Shown here one piece after another: positions 1 through 6,144 of a DNA stretch of 11,948 nucleotides (position 1 is its first letter; every line of letters starts with the position of its first letter). A program made the translations under genes and the position numbers. The notes beneath the pieces are model-generated. The model was not told the origin of the DNA, made no database searches, and saw only the letters and a program-made list of their open reading frames with translations. Source of the DNA: Gammaproteobacteria bacterium (GTDB lineage: Bacteria > Pseudomonadota > Gammaproteobacteria > Arenicellales > Poriferihabitantaceae); contig VXPI01000062.1 of assembly GCA_009839585.1 (NCBI GenBank), positions 1-11,948 of the forward strand. The letters are read 5' to 3'.

Positions 1-192
1 GATCACCACAAAAGCGCTTGACACCAAGACCCTGGATGGCCTTATTCCTGCTCTCCGCCCGTACCAGTACCCTGACCTTGGCACCATCGTTGAGAAGACG
101 CTGGACAAGGTTAGTGCCCAGATGCCCGGTTGCGCCGGTTACAAGTACCGGCGCAGACGACGAGTTGGCTATTTTACAGATTCGACGGCCAT
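1..192 (-). CDS. NAD(P)-dependent epimerase/dehydratase-like protein, N-terminal part; runs off the left edge
   Basis: The minus strand encodes a Rossmann-fold N-terminus with a glycine-rich nucleotide-binding motif (VLVTGATGHLGTN). It is followed by a helix and a second strand, VRVLVRAES, in which the basic residues suit NADP(H) or NAD. This is the pattern of extended short-chain dehydrogenases of the dihydroflavonol-reductase/sugar-epimerase type. Only about 50 residues are visible, so the substrate cannot be named. The start is a problem. The Rossmann frame is open back to about position 208 but has no ATG, GTG or TTG before the motif. The natural-looking ATG at 190-192 is in another frame and hits TAG after seven codons. 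One extra A in the AAAA run (172-175) would join that ATG to the Rossmann frame. No Shine-Dalgarno sequence is evident. It is either a sequencing or assembly error, an unusual start, or a damaged gene. Confidence 0.7.
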
Positions 193-399
193 GATTGGCA
201 TGGCATGTTCAGGTACTTGGACATAATCGGTCGTTACTTCAAGCATCCTGATACAGTGCGAACTCATTTCTTGTCAGTCGGTATGACATTAAGCGGTTGA
301 ATCGGTGTTATTTTAACCCCATTTTCCCTGATTTTGGCGTCCTTGTGGCTTGCTCCATCCAGTAATTTATTTCATTTTATCAATAGGCTGTATGTGGAA

Positions 400-615
400 A
401 TGCAGTCGCAACCACCCTTGATTTCCCTGCAAGCCATGCCATCATGGCTGGTGCGCACGATGAAAAACCACTTACTGTCCGTGCCCTATGCCCTGTGAGC
501 GTCCATCATGTCGATGATTAGGGGCCGTGCCCTGACACTCTGTGAGCGGCAGGTCGGCAACCGCCTGCCGGTCAACCGTATTCAGGAAGTACTGGATATA
601 TCCTCTCGACTTTAA
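400..615 (+). pseudogene. Possible decayed or interrupted small gene, unknown function
   Basis: From ATG 400 a frame encodes 32 residues ending ...LLSVPYAL, then TGA (496-498). The same frame resumes at once and runs another 38 codons, through an ATG at 508, to TAA at 613-615. Its composition looks protein-like, for example ERQVGNRLPVNRIQEVLDI. The frame is also open upstream to about 301. I do not recognise a family. It could be a gene with an in-frame nonsense mutation, two very small ORFs, or chance. No good Shine-Dalgarno sequence precedes either ATG. It would converge on nagZ, whose stop lies at 647. Confidence 0.25.
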
Positions 616-626
616 TGCATGTAATT

Positions 627-642
627 CAGCATGTGCATGCTG
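627..642 (-). terminator. Hairpin just downstream of nagZ, without a T-run
   Basis: A perfect 7-bp inverted repeat (CAGCATG / CATGCTG, 2-nt centre) starts 5 nt past the nagZ stop codon on the minus strand. It is the only compact hairpin at the end of the rpoZ-nagZ operon. No U-tract follows, so it may instead stabilise the 3' end or act with a factor. Calling it a terminator is an inference from position. Confidence 0.3.
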
Positions 643-646
643 GCGG

Positions 647-1672
647 CTAACCAAGGTCAGGAAGGCTTGCGCGGATCAGGGTCAGGTCGAGTGTTGATAA
701 TTTTTTTGTAGCACGAAGACCCCTTGTTTTTTTTGGGTCGGGATTGTGCTCCTCCCCAAGTTGTTCGGCAATTTCAAGCACGGCCCCCCGGTCATTGCAG
801 ACCAGAATCATGTCGCAACCCGCCTGTAATGCCGAATGAGCGCGTTCAAGGGGCTCGCCGCCTTGCCCGGCCCCGCCCATTGTCAGATCATCGCTGAATA
901 CAATGCCAGTAAATCCCAGACGTCGACGCAATACCGTACCCAGCCAATAGGGAGAAAAACTGGGAACAGCTGTATCGATTCGGGGAAACTGGACGTGTGC
1001 CGTCATGATGCCGCCCAGACGTCCGGCTAATCCTTGAAATGGCAAGAGATCCTTTTCAAGCAGTGCGGTCAATTCGCGGTTATCGACCGGCTGTACATCA
1101 TGTGAATCTTCCTTGACACCACCATGGCCCGGATAGTGTTTGCCGGTTGCGGTCATGCCCGCTTGGTGCATACCGCTGATAAATTCACCGGCCAGCGATG
1201 TCACCGCATTCGGGTCGGCGCTGAAGCTCCGGTCCCCGATGACTTGACTTTCCGGATGCGCACAATCCAGAACCGGCGCAAAACTGATATCTACGCCGGC
1301 CAAAACCAGTTCTCCGGCCATCATCATGCCGAAATTTCGGGCGAGCTGTAGACCCTGCTGCATATCCTGTCCGTATTGGATCCCGATCTGTCTTGCGGCA
1401 GGCAGGCGAAAAAATCCATCCTGAAAACGTTGTACACGCCCCCCCTCCTGATCAATGCAAATCAGAAGGGGGGGGGAGCGCAAAGCCCGGATTTCGGCAA
1501 TCAGTTCGGTGATCTGTTGTCGTGATCGATAATTTCTAGAGAACAGGATCACTCCACCAATCGCGGGGGAACGGAGCAAGATAATGTCGTGTAGGCTCAG
1601 GTTTTCACCAGAGATATCGACGATTAATGGACCAAGTGGCAAATTAGGGGAATTATCCGGTAAAGCTTGCAA
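647..1672 (-). CDS. nagZ: Beta-N-acetylhexosaminidase NagZ (GH3), peptidoglycan recycling
   Basis: Cytosolic glycoside hydrolase family 3 enzyme that removes N-acetylglucosamine from GlcNAc-1,6-anhydroMurNAc (peptides) during murein recycling. Its products influence AmpC beta-lactamase induction in species that carry that system. The 341-residue length is normal for the family. Visible motifs are DQEGGRVQR (74-82), the substrate-binding KHYPGHG (178-184), the mobile-loop DSH (189-191) with the acid/base histidine, and FSDDLTM (259-265) with the nucleophile Asp261. There is no signal peptide. The frame opens just after a TGA. The first usable start is TTG at 1670-1672, and a second TTG at residue 11 gives a start closer to that of known NagZ proteins; neither has a clear ribosome-binding site. 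The gene is the last of the rpoZ operon, 41 nt after a candidate small ORF. Several long homopolymer runs lie inside it (C9 and G7 in sense, A8, A7). Confidence 0.95.
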   Translation of the reverse strand: MQALPDNSPNLPLGPLIVDISGENLSLHDIILLRSPAIGGVILFSRNYRSRQQITELIAEIRALRSPPLLICIDQEGGRVQRFQDGFFRLPAARQIGIQYGQDMQQGLQLARNFGMMMAGELVLAGVDISFAPVLDCAHPESQVIGDRSFSADPNAVTSLAGEFISGMHQAGMTATGKHYPGHGGVKEDSHDVQPVDNRELTALLEKDLLPFQGLAGRLGGIMTAHVQFPRIDTAVPSFSPYWLGTVLRRRLGFTGIVFSDDLTMGGAGQGGEPLERAHSALQAGCDMILVCNDRGAVLEIAEQLGEEHNPDPKKTRGLRATKKLSTLDLTLIRASLPDLG

Positions 1673-1700
1673 GAGAGTGTATAGTCAAAATCACGGGCCT

Positions 1701-1820
1701 TCACAGGCGGTTTTCAAGTATGGCTAGTATTTTGCCAGTCAACCAGGCATGAGCGTAGCCGCAATAAATGGCATCCCCGATTAGCTGCATGGGGAGGGGC
1801 GTTGGTGTAGGTCGCCTCAT
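1701..1820 (-). CDS. Candidate small protein (39 aa) between the YkuD gene and nagZ
   Basis: The 210-nt gap between the YkuD-domain gene and nagZ holds two overlapping short minus-strand frames. This one starts at ATG 1818-1820, runs 39 codons and contains a protein-like stretch, LIGDAIYCGYAHAWLTGKI. The same frame stays open upstream into the 3' end of the YkuD gene. The competing frame starts at ATG 1849-1851, has an AAGGAG motif at 1863-1868 (11 nt away) and runs 45 codons to 1714. One frameshift would join the well-placed ribosome-binding site to the protein-like C-terminus. No family is recognised, so this is a hypothetical or damaged gene. Confidence 0.25.
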   Translation of the reverse strand: MRRPTPTPLPMQLIGDAIYCGYAHAWLTGKILAILENRL

Positions 1821-1882
1821 TGATTCGTGAGAAGATCCGGGGGGACTGCATGATTTGAAGTTCTCCTTGACAGTTTCCCAAA

Positions 1883-2374
1883 TCAGGCATGAATCACTAC
1901 CGGAGTACCGATGCTGGTGGAGTCAAAAAGATCAATCACGTCAACGTTACTCATTCGAATACAACCACGAGAGCCGGGTTGGCCGACAGCGACGTCATCC
2001 GGACAGCCGTGAATATAGATATAACGTCTCATGGTGTCGACATTGCCCAATCGGTTATAGCCGACCTCAAGTCCGCTTAACCAGAGAATGCGCGTCAGTA
2101 TCCAGTCCCTTTCAGGCTCTGCCTCATGCATGCCAAGTCGATAGATTTCCCCAGTCGGCCGACGTGCCCGAAATACGGTATTGGTCGGTTGCCCATCACC
2201 AATCCTGGCTCGGATAATGTGCTTGCCAAGCGGGGTACAGTAGCTATCGTTGAGTTGTCCTGATCCTTTCTTTGCGGTCGAGACCGGATAGGTTCGCACA
2301 GCCCCTCTTTCAGCATGACAGAGTGTCAGGGTCTGGTCTGAGATGCTAATCTCGATAGTTGACTCGCACGTCAT
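1883..2374 (-). CDS. YkuD-domain L,D-transpeptidase family protein, no signal peptide; possible cytoplasmic L,D-carboxypeptidase
   Basis: A compact 163-residue protein that is essentially one YkuD catalytic domain. The signature is IHG at 121-123 with catalytic-site His122, then SRGCIRM at 135-141 with nucleophile Cys138 and Arg140. Exported L,D-transpeptidases make 3-3 cross-links or attach lipoproteins. This protein has no signal peptide, membrane helix or LysM domain at its N-terminus, so it probably acts in the cytoplasm. YkuD proteins of this kind, such as ElsL of Acinetobacter, have been reported as cytoplasmic L,D-carboxypeptidases that trim recycled tetrapeptides. The neighbouring nagZ supports that recycling role, which remains an inference. 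The ATG overlaps the TGA of the phosphatase gene by 4 nt (ATGA), so translation is probably coupled. Confidence 0.88.
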   Translation of the reverse strand: MTCESTIEISISDQTLTLCHAERGAVRTYPVSTAKKGSGQLNDSYCTPLGKHIIRARIGDGQPTNTVFRARRPTGEIYRLGMHEAEPERDWILTRILWLSGLEVGYNRLGNVDTMRRYIYIHGCPDDVAVGQPGSRGCIRMSNVDVIDLFDSTSIGTPVVIHA

Positions 2375-2838
2375 GACTTGATGATCGAATCGAGCAGTCG
2401 TTCACAGGATTCTTCAATCATGTCCAGCACCACATCAAATCCATGTACTCCCCCGTAGTATGGGTCAGGTATCTCAAGTTCCTCGTATTGCTCGCTGTAT
2501 TCCAGCAAATAGCGTATCTTGTGCTGATATTCAGGTTGTGACATTGAACTGACGTCTGCCCTGTTTCGTCGATCCATGACCAGAATCAGGTCATAGTGGA
2601 TCATATCCTCGTTGCTCACCTGCCGTGCTCTCAAGTCAGACAGGTCAACGCCACGACGTGTCGCTGCCTCTTGCGCACGATGATCGGGAGAATGCCCGAT
2701 GTGCCAATCGCCGGTTCCTGCAGAATCAATTTCGATCACCTCTTCATACCCCCTCTCCCTGACAATCTTGCGAAACATGCCTTCTGCACTTGGTGAGCGG
2801 CAGATATTGCCCAGACACACAAACAATACCCGCTTCAT
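2371..2838 (-). CDS. Low-molecular-weight protein tyrosine phosphatase
   Basis: A 155-residue protein opening with [15 protein letters not shown], the LMW-PTP phosphate-binding loop C(X5)RS with nucleophile Cys8 and Arg14. The general acid Asp125 sits in the conserved DPYYG segment (125-129). The length matches single-domain bacterial LMW-PTPs. These enzymes dephosphorylate tyrosine on proteins, often bacterial tyrosine kinases of polysaccharide export. Arsenate reductases share the fold, but the DPYY loop favours the phosphatase. The frame stays open 60 codons further upstream inside spoT, but the family N-terminus fixes the start at 2838. That ATG overlaps the spoT TGA by 4 nt (ATGA). The gene lies third in the rpoZ-spoT operon and its substrate is unknown. 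Confidence 0.93.
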   Translation of the reverse strand: MKRVLFVCLGNICRSPSAEGMFRKIVRERGYEEVIEIDSAGTGDWHIGHSPDHRAQEAATRRGVDLSDLRARQVSNEDMIHYDLILVMDRRNRADVSSMSQPEYQHKIRYLLEYSEQYEELEIPDPYYGGVHGFDVVLDMIEESCERLLDSIIKS

Positions 2839-5039
2839 GGTCTGTATACCTTGTACACTGTCGATTCCGACTCCATATCCCGAATAATCCTTGAAAGGTG
2901 CTGGGTGTTGAGGACCAACAGCAAAATCGAAAGCCGTGCTGTGCCCGAAGGCTCGCCATTCATGGTAATGCCGTTGATATTGGAATTGTGATTGGCAATG
3001 ATTCCGGCGACTTTCCACAGTATTCCGGGTTCGTCCGCAATTTCGGCAATCAAGCTGACCTCATAGGACCCAACAACATCTTTTGACCAGTTCAGGTGAA
3101 CGCAATTCTCCAGTGGCTGCGATCTTGTATCAGCATCAGAGCACTGGTTGCGATGGACTACCAGCCCTTTGCCGGTAGAGTATATGCCAAAGATTTTATC
3201 GCCCGGAACAGGATGGCAGCACTGTGCATGAGTCACAATGAGATTTTCTGTGCCCTCAATGGTCAAGTCCGCTGTGGTTGCAGTACCCGGCGTTTCGATT
3301 TCATCTGATGAAAGCTCGAGCAGTTGACGGGCGACCAGTAGGGGAAGTCGTGACCCTGATCCGATATCAGAGAGTAACTGATTCCAGTTATCGATCTTGA
3401 GATCTTCAAGCAAGCGATTTTTTTCCGTCTCCGGGATGCGGCGCTTTTTGTACCCCATATTGAGAAGGGCCGTGAACAGTAATTTCTTGCCAAACTGCCG
3501 GGCCTGCTGGCATCTCCGGGTACTGAAATGGTGACGGATTGCGGTTTTGGCCCGAGACGTGGTTACGAAATCCAGCCACGAGATATTCGGATTTGCAGGC
3601 TTTCGGGTCTTGATTTCGATACGGTCCCCATTGTTCAGAACCTCATGCAGGGGCACAGGCTGATCATTGACGATGGCGCCGATACTTTCGTTGCCGATAT
3701 CCGTATGTACCGAATAGGCAAAATCCAGTGCTGTAGCGCCAACCGGCAAACGTTTAATGTCGCCTTTCGGGGTGAACACGTATACATCATCCGGAAACAG
3801 GGCAGTCTTCAGGTGTTCCATGAATTCGCCGGAGGAACTCGACAGTTCATGAGACTCGACTACGCTGCTCACCCATTCATGGGCTAGATGCCTGGTAGGT
3901 AGGCCCTCGTCATTCAGCACTTCATCAGGCATGTTGAGTGAAGCCACCCCGGATCTTGCAATGACATGCATCGCACGGGTTTGTACCTGAATCTCGATTG
4001 CCTGGCCATTGGGGCCGACAATCATGGTATGTAGCGATTGATAGCCATTGGTCTTGGGGATGGCGATAAAATCCTTGAAATTTCCCGGTAACGGGCGAAA
4101 CACCTCATGTGCGACACCGATGGCTTCGTAGCACTGTTTGCGGGTATGCGTGATGATGCGAATCGAGTAAATGTCCTTGATGTCATCCAGGGCAATTCCG
4201 CTTTTTCCCATGGAGCGATAGATGTTGTAGAGGGATTTTCCGACGATGCTGACTTCAATATCATCATTGGCAAGTGCATCGGAAATTTGCTTGCTGGCCC
4301 GACGAACCATTTTCTTGCGTGCACTGGAGGTAGTCCGAACCGCCCGGCTCAAGGTCTTGTAGCGCCATGGATACAGTCGTTGAAATCCCAGATCCTCAAG
4401 TTTCAAGGCCAGATCATACATCCCGAGTCGACAGGCTACGGGTGCATATATTTCCAGGGTCTGGCGGGCAATGCGGTCTTGTCGACCACGGTCCAGCGAA
4501 TCCAGCGTACTCATGTTATGCAGGCGGTCGGCAAGCTTGATGATAATGACGCGGATATCATCCGCAGTGGCCATGAACATCTTGCCAAACGAGATTGCCT
4601 CGGCATCCTTGCGGGAAGTCCGTTCTTCGAGATGGCTGACCTTGCTGACCCCGTTGACGAGGTGGGCTATTTCCCGTCCGAATTTTTTCTCTAACTGCTT
4701 GAGGGTGGTGTCCGTGTCTTCAATAACATCATGCAATATCGCTGCAATGATGGTACGACTGTCCATGTGCATTTCACCAAGTATCTTGGCCACTGCCATG
4801 GGGTGGTAGATGAAGTCTTCCCCACTCTTGCGTTTCTGTCCCTTGTGGGCGTTGGCACCGAAGATGGTTGCCTTGAAAATATCGGAGATGGACTGTGGGT
4901 CCAGATACTCCTCAAGGGTCTCGTTCAGGTCTGCGAAAAGTGTTTCATAATCGGATCCGGATGCGCTGGAAGAAGAGGATTCCAGTAATTCACCCAGATT
5001 CTTCTTCAGCCTTTGCGCTATTGCCAGCTTGGTCGCCAT
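2835..5039 (-). CDS. spoT: Bifunctional (p)ppGpp synthetase/hydrolase, SpoT/Rel type
   Basis: Makes and degrades the stringent-response alarmone (p)ppGpp. From ATG 5039 it has 734 residues, close to the usual length. The hydrolase HD site is complete: YHP (His79), HDVIED (His103, Asp104) and LADRLHNM (Asp171). The synthetase domain spans about 260-365, with the aspartate in DIYSIRI (Asp289) and a glutamate in IEIQVQT (Glu349). A TGS domain lies at about 417-476, a Cys-containing CCHPVPGD segment at 607-614, and an ACT domain at about 658-734. Two departures from the family are visible. The usual RXKD loop reads NFKD (320-323), and the GxAAHWxYKE segment after the synthetase domain is replaced by GVASLNMPD. 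The start was chosen because GAGGG lies 6 nt upstream; an in-frame GTG at 5072 lacks such support. The gene overlaps rpoZ by 50 nt. Confidence 0.95.
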   Translation of the reverse strand: MATKLAIAQRLKKNLGELLESSSSSASGSDYETLFADLNETLEEYLDPQSISDIFKATIFGANAHKGQKRKSGEDFIYHPMAVAKILGEMHMDSRTIIAAILHDVIEDTDTTLKQLEKKFGREIAHLVNGVSKVSHLEERTSRKDAEAISFGKMFMATADDIRVIIIKLADRLHNMSTLDSLDRGRQDRIARQTLEIYAPVACRLGMYDLALKLEDLGFQRLYPWRYKTLSRAVRTTSSARKKMVRRASKQISDALANDDIEVSIVGKSLYNIYRSMGKSGIALDDIKDIYSIRIITHTRKQCYEAIGVAHEVFRPLPGNFKDFIAIPKTNGYQSLHTMIVGPNGQAIEIQVQTRAMHVIARSGVASLNMPDEVLNDEGLPTRHLAHEWVSSVVESHELSSSSGEFMEHLKTALFPDDVYVFTPKGDIKRLPVGATALDFAYSVHTDIGNESIGAIVNDQPVPLHEVLNNGDRIEIKTRKPANPNISWLDFVTTSRAKTAIRHHFSTRRCQQARQFGKKLLFTALLNMGYKKRRIPETEKNRLLEDLKIDNWNQLLSDIGSGSRLPLLVARQLLELSSDEIETPGTATTADLTIEGTENLIVTHAQCCHPVPGDKIFGIYSTGKGLVVHRNQCSDADTRSQPLENCVHLNWSKDVVGSYEVSLIAEIADEPGILWKVAGIIANHNSNINGITMNGEPSGTARLSILLLVLNTQHLSRIIRDMESESTVYKVYRP

Positions 5040-5355
5040 CGGAGCCCTCGAGGATTGCCTGTCGGATTGCACCTTCTATGTCGGTGTCGTCCATGCCTTC
5101 AATCTCCGCATCGTACATCGGGCTTTCATCAAGGTCGAAATCATCCAGCATGTTGTTGTTTTTTTCGAGGATCGATGCGTCAACCAGCCCCTCGGCAATT
5201 TCTCGCAATGCGATCACGGTAGGCTTGTCGCCTTCGGGGTCGACCAAGGGCTCTGCACCCAGTATCAGCTCCCGAGTTCGCTTGGAAGCGATCATGACAA
5301 GCTGGAATCGGTTATCCACCTTTTCCAGGCAATCATTAACAGTAATTCTAGCCAC
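4990..5355 (-). CDS. rpoZ: RNA polymerase omega subunit
   Basis: The omega subunit binds beta-prime, aids core assembly and forms part of the ppGpp site 1 of RNA polymerase in proteobacteria. The N-terminus [17 protein letters not shown] and the block [12 protein letters not shown] (46-57) are diagnostic. At 121 residues it is longer than the 91-residue E. coli protein because of an acidic C-terminal tail (about 70-121). The start codon is GTG (5353-5355), with no clear Shine-Dalgarno sequence. A promoter lies just upstream at 5385-5412. It is the first gene of the operon and is followed by the ppGpp enzyme that regulates the same polymerase. In many gammaproteobacteria gmk directly precedes it; here gmk is about 5.6 kb away. 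Confidence 0.95.
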   Translation of the reverse strand: MARITVNDCLEKVDNRFQLVMIASKRTRELILGAEPLVDPEGDKPTVIALREIAEGLVDASILEKNNNMLDDFDLDESPMYDAEIEGMDDTDIEGAIRQAILEGSDGDQAGNSAKAEEESG

Positions 5356-5384
5356 TTTATATGAAATTCAGAAACAAAAGAAGG

Positions 5385-5412
5385 ATTATAACAGGCAAAA
5401 CGTGCGGTTCAA
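5385..5412 (-). promoter_or_regulatory. Sigma70-type promoter of the rpoZ-spoT-nagZ operon
   Basis: The minus strand reads TTGAAC (5407-5412), a 16-nt spacer, then a perfect TATAAT (5385-5390). Transcription would start near 5377, leaving a leader of about 22 nt before the rpoZ GTG. It is the best promoter-like match in the window and explains how rpoZ is expressed without its usual upstream partner gmk. Confidence 0.75.
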
Positions 5413-5419
5413 TCACCCG

Positions 5420-5541
5420 CCTGCCATGTAATGGAATTTTCTGTTTCCTGTTGACCGGGTATGGCAGGATGAATCCGGATGCGGGAGCATGGTCGTATTT
5501 TCCATTGGTGGAGAAGCCCGGGCTTCGTCCCCCGCATCCGG
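5420..5541. ncRNA. Two adjacent large-loop stems upstream of a transposase remnant; possible structured-RNA or IS-end relic
   Basis: Two perfect inverted repeats stand side by side. CCTGCCAT (5420-5427) pairs with ATGGCAGG (5461-5468) around a 33-nt loop, and CCGGATGCGGG (5475-5485) pairs with CCCGCATCCGG (5531-5541) around a 45-nt loop. The second loop contains a 12-bp palindrome, AAGCCCGGGCTT (5514-5525). The element ends about 85 nt before the decayed IS110-like transposase. IS110-group elements encode a bridge RNA with internal loops in this upstream position, so a relic of one is conceivable. A repetitive extragenic palindrome or a plain IS end is the alternative. Which strand is transcribed cannot be told. 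Confidence 0.35.
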
Positions 5542-5625
5542 CTGCCTCGTGTTTCGATGCATGTGCCCTTTCCATTCGCCTTGCCGCCTCCGGATTCCAT
5601 CCCTTGGACTTTCACAGGTGAAACC

Positions 5626-5945
5626 ATGACAATGATGCCCTTCACGTTGTCCATGCCCGGGTTGCCGGGCTGGACATCCACAGGATGCGGATTACCGCCA
5701 GCGTCCGGACATGTGATCCCGGTGGTGTGGGGCCCGTTGCGAGACGCGCGAATTTCAGTGCCTTGCCCAGTGGCCCGGCGAAGCCGGTTGAATGGCTTCG
5801 CTCCCGGGAGGTGGGCATTGCGGGCATGGCCGGTCGACCATCCCTGCGGGTCCCAGCCGCCCGGGGAGCGTTGCGGGAACCATCAGGCTTGCCCGGGAGT
5901 TGAACTTGTGACTGCCTACTGCGGTGACCTGTGCTGGAATCTTTA
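5626..5945 (+). pseudogene. Decayed N-terminal fragment of an IS110-family-like transposase
   Basis: The reading frame at 5640-5900 encodes LHVVHARVAGLDIHRMRITASV, then FSALPSG...VEWLRSREVGIAGMAG. I recognise this as the N-terminal RuvC-like (DEDD) domain of IS110-family transposases, whose usual text is of the form VHARCAGLDVHK ... TFGT ... LADWL ... AMESTG. The first catalytic Asp is retained (5673-5675), but the Glu of the ME(S/G)TG motif is replaced by Ala (GMAG). An ATG at 5626 with AGGTGA at 5616-5621 is in another frame, so an early frameshift is implied. A second shift near 5895 would continue as PGVELVTAYC. About 100 of some 340 residues remain, so the element is dead. The call rests on pattern memory and needs a search. 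Confidence 0.55.
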
Positions 5946-6010
5946 GGGGCCTTGCCGTCTCGGGGGTATAAGCCTGTTCACCCAGTGGGGGAACGTTTCA
6001 ATAACGGTAT

Positions 6011-6055
6011 TTGCCGGCAATGCCCTGATTGACAGGGTCTTTTACCCTTTTTTCC
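6011..6055 (+). terminator. Weak intrinsic-terminator-like hairpin ahead of the P450 gene
   Basis: After a 10-bp palindrome TTGCCGGCAA (6011-6020) come CCCTG (6023-6027) and CAGGG (6033-6037), then a T-rich tail (TCTTTTACCC and TTTTTT). The stem is short, so termination would be weak. It would insulate the P450 gene from plus-strand transcription through the transposase relic. Confidence 0.35.
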
Positions 6056-6098
6056 TCTTTTAGCCATTCCTGTTTTGAGAATAGGGCTACTGGCATCA

Positions 6099-6140
6099 TT
6101 TGACAAAACCGGTCAAAACATGGATAAAATATCAGAGTGA
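6099..6140 (+). promoter_or_regulatory. Candidate promoter with overlapping inverted repeat and ribosome-binding site for the GPP34-P450 gene
   Basis: A consensus -35 hexamer TTGACA lies at 6100-6105. Possible -10 elements are GATAAA (6123-6128, 17-nt spacing) or TAAAAT (6125-6130, 19-nt spacing). The inverted repeat TTTGAC (6099-6104) / GTCAAA (6112-6117) overlaps the -35 and is a natural place for a dimeric repressor. AGAGTGA at 6134-6140 is a fair Shine-Dalgarno sequence for the ATG at 6145. If the promoter is real, the leader is very short. The segment also carries ACAAAACCGGT (6103-6113), which recurs upstream of the convergent transporter gene. Confidence 0.45.
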
Positions 6141-6144
6141 AACA

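Larger units (their letters stand above)
193..646. other. Intergenic region with hairpins and a stop-interrupted plus-strand frame
   Basis: No confident gene is seen in this stretch. It contains several perfect inverted repeats: AGCCATG/CATGGCT at 432-449 with a 4-nt loop, CGGCAGG/CCTGCCG at 547-570 with an inner CGG/CCG pair, and CAGCATG/CATGCTG at 627-642. None is followed by a convincing T-run. One plus-strand frame stays open from about 301 to 615 apart from a single TGA at 496-498 and is listed separately. No clear promoter for the minus-strand epimerase gene was found. Confidence 0.6.

Noticed and set aside
496..518. Selenocysteine reading of the TGA at 496-498
   Set aside because: The nearby hairpin is only 5 bp and does not resemble a convincing bacterial SECIS element, and the surrounding frame matches no selenoprotein I know.
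547..570. Hairpin CGGCAGG/CCTGCCG as an intrinsic terminator
   Set aside because: No T-run follows on either strand.
472..654. 60-codon minus-strand ORF downstream of nagZ
   Set aside because: It lies within a hairpin-rich intergenic stretch, has no recognisable motif and overlaps the nagZ 3' end.
5409..5681. 90-codon minus-strand ORF upstream of rpoZ
   Set aside because: It would span the rpoZ promoter and the stem structures, shows low-complexity composition, and lies antisense to the transposase relic.
5479..5946. 155-codon plus-strand ORF with Pro/Trp/Cys-rich composition
   Set aside because: It runs through the inverted repeats and overlaps the IS110-like frame. Only its last residues (PGVELVTAYC) make sense, as a frameshifted continuation of the transposase relic.
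6100..6144. TTG start at 6100 for the P450 fusion, adding 15 residues
   Set aside because: It coincides with a TTGACA -35-like hexamer and lacks a Shine-Dalgarno sequence, whereas ATG 6145 has AGAGTGA at suitable spacing and still includes the whole GPP34 domain.
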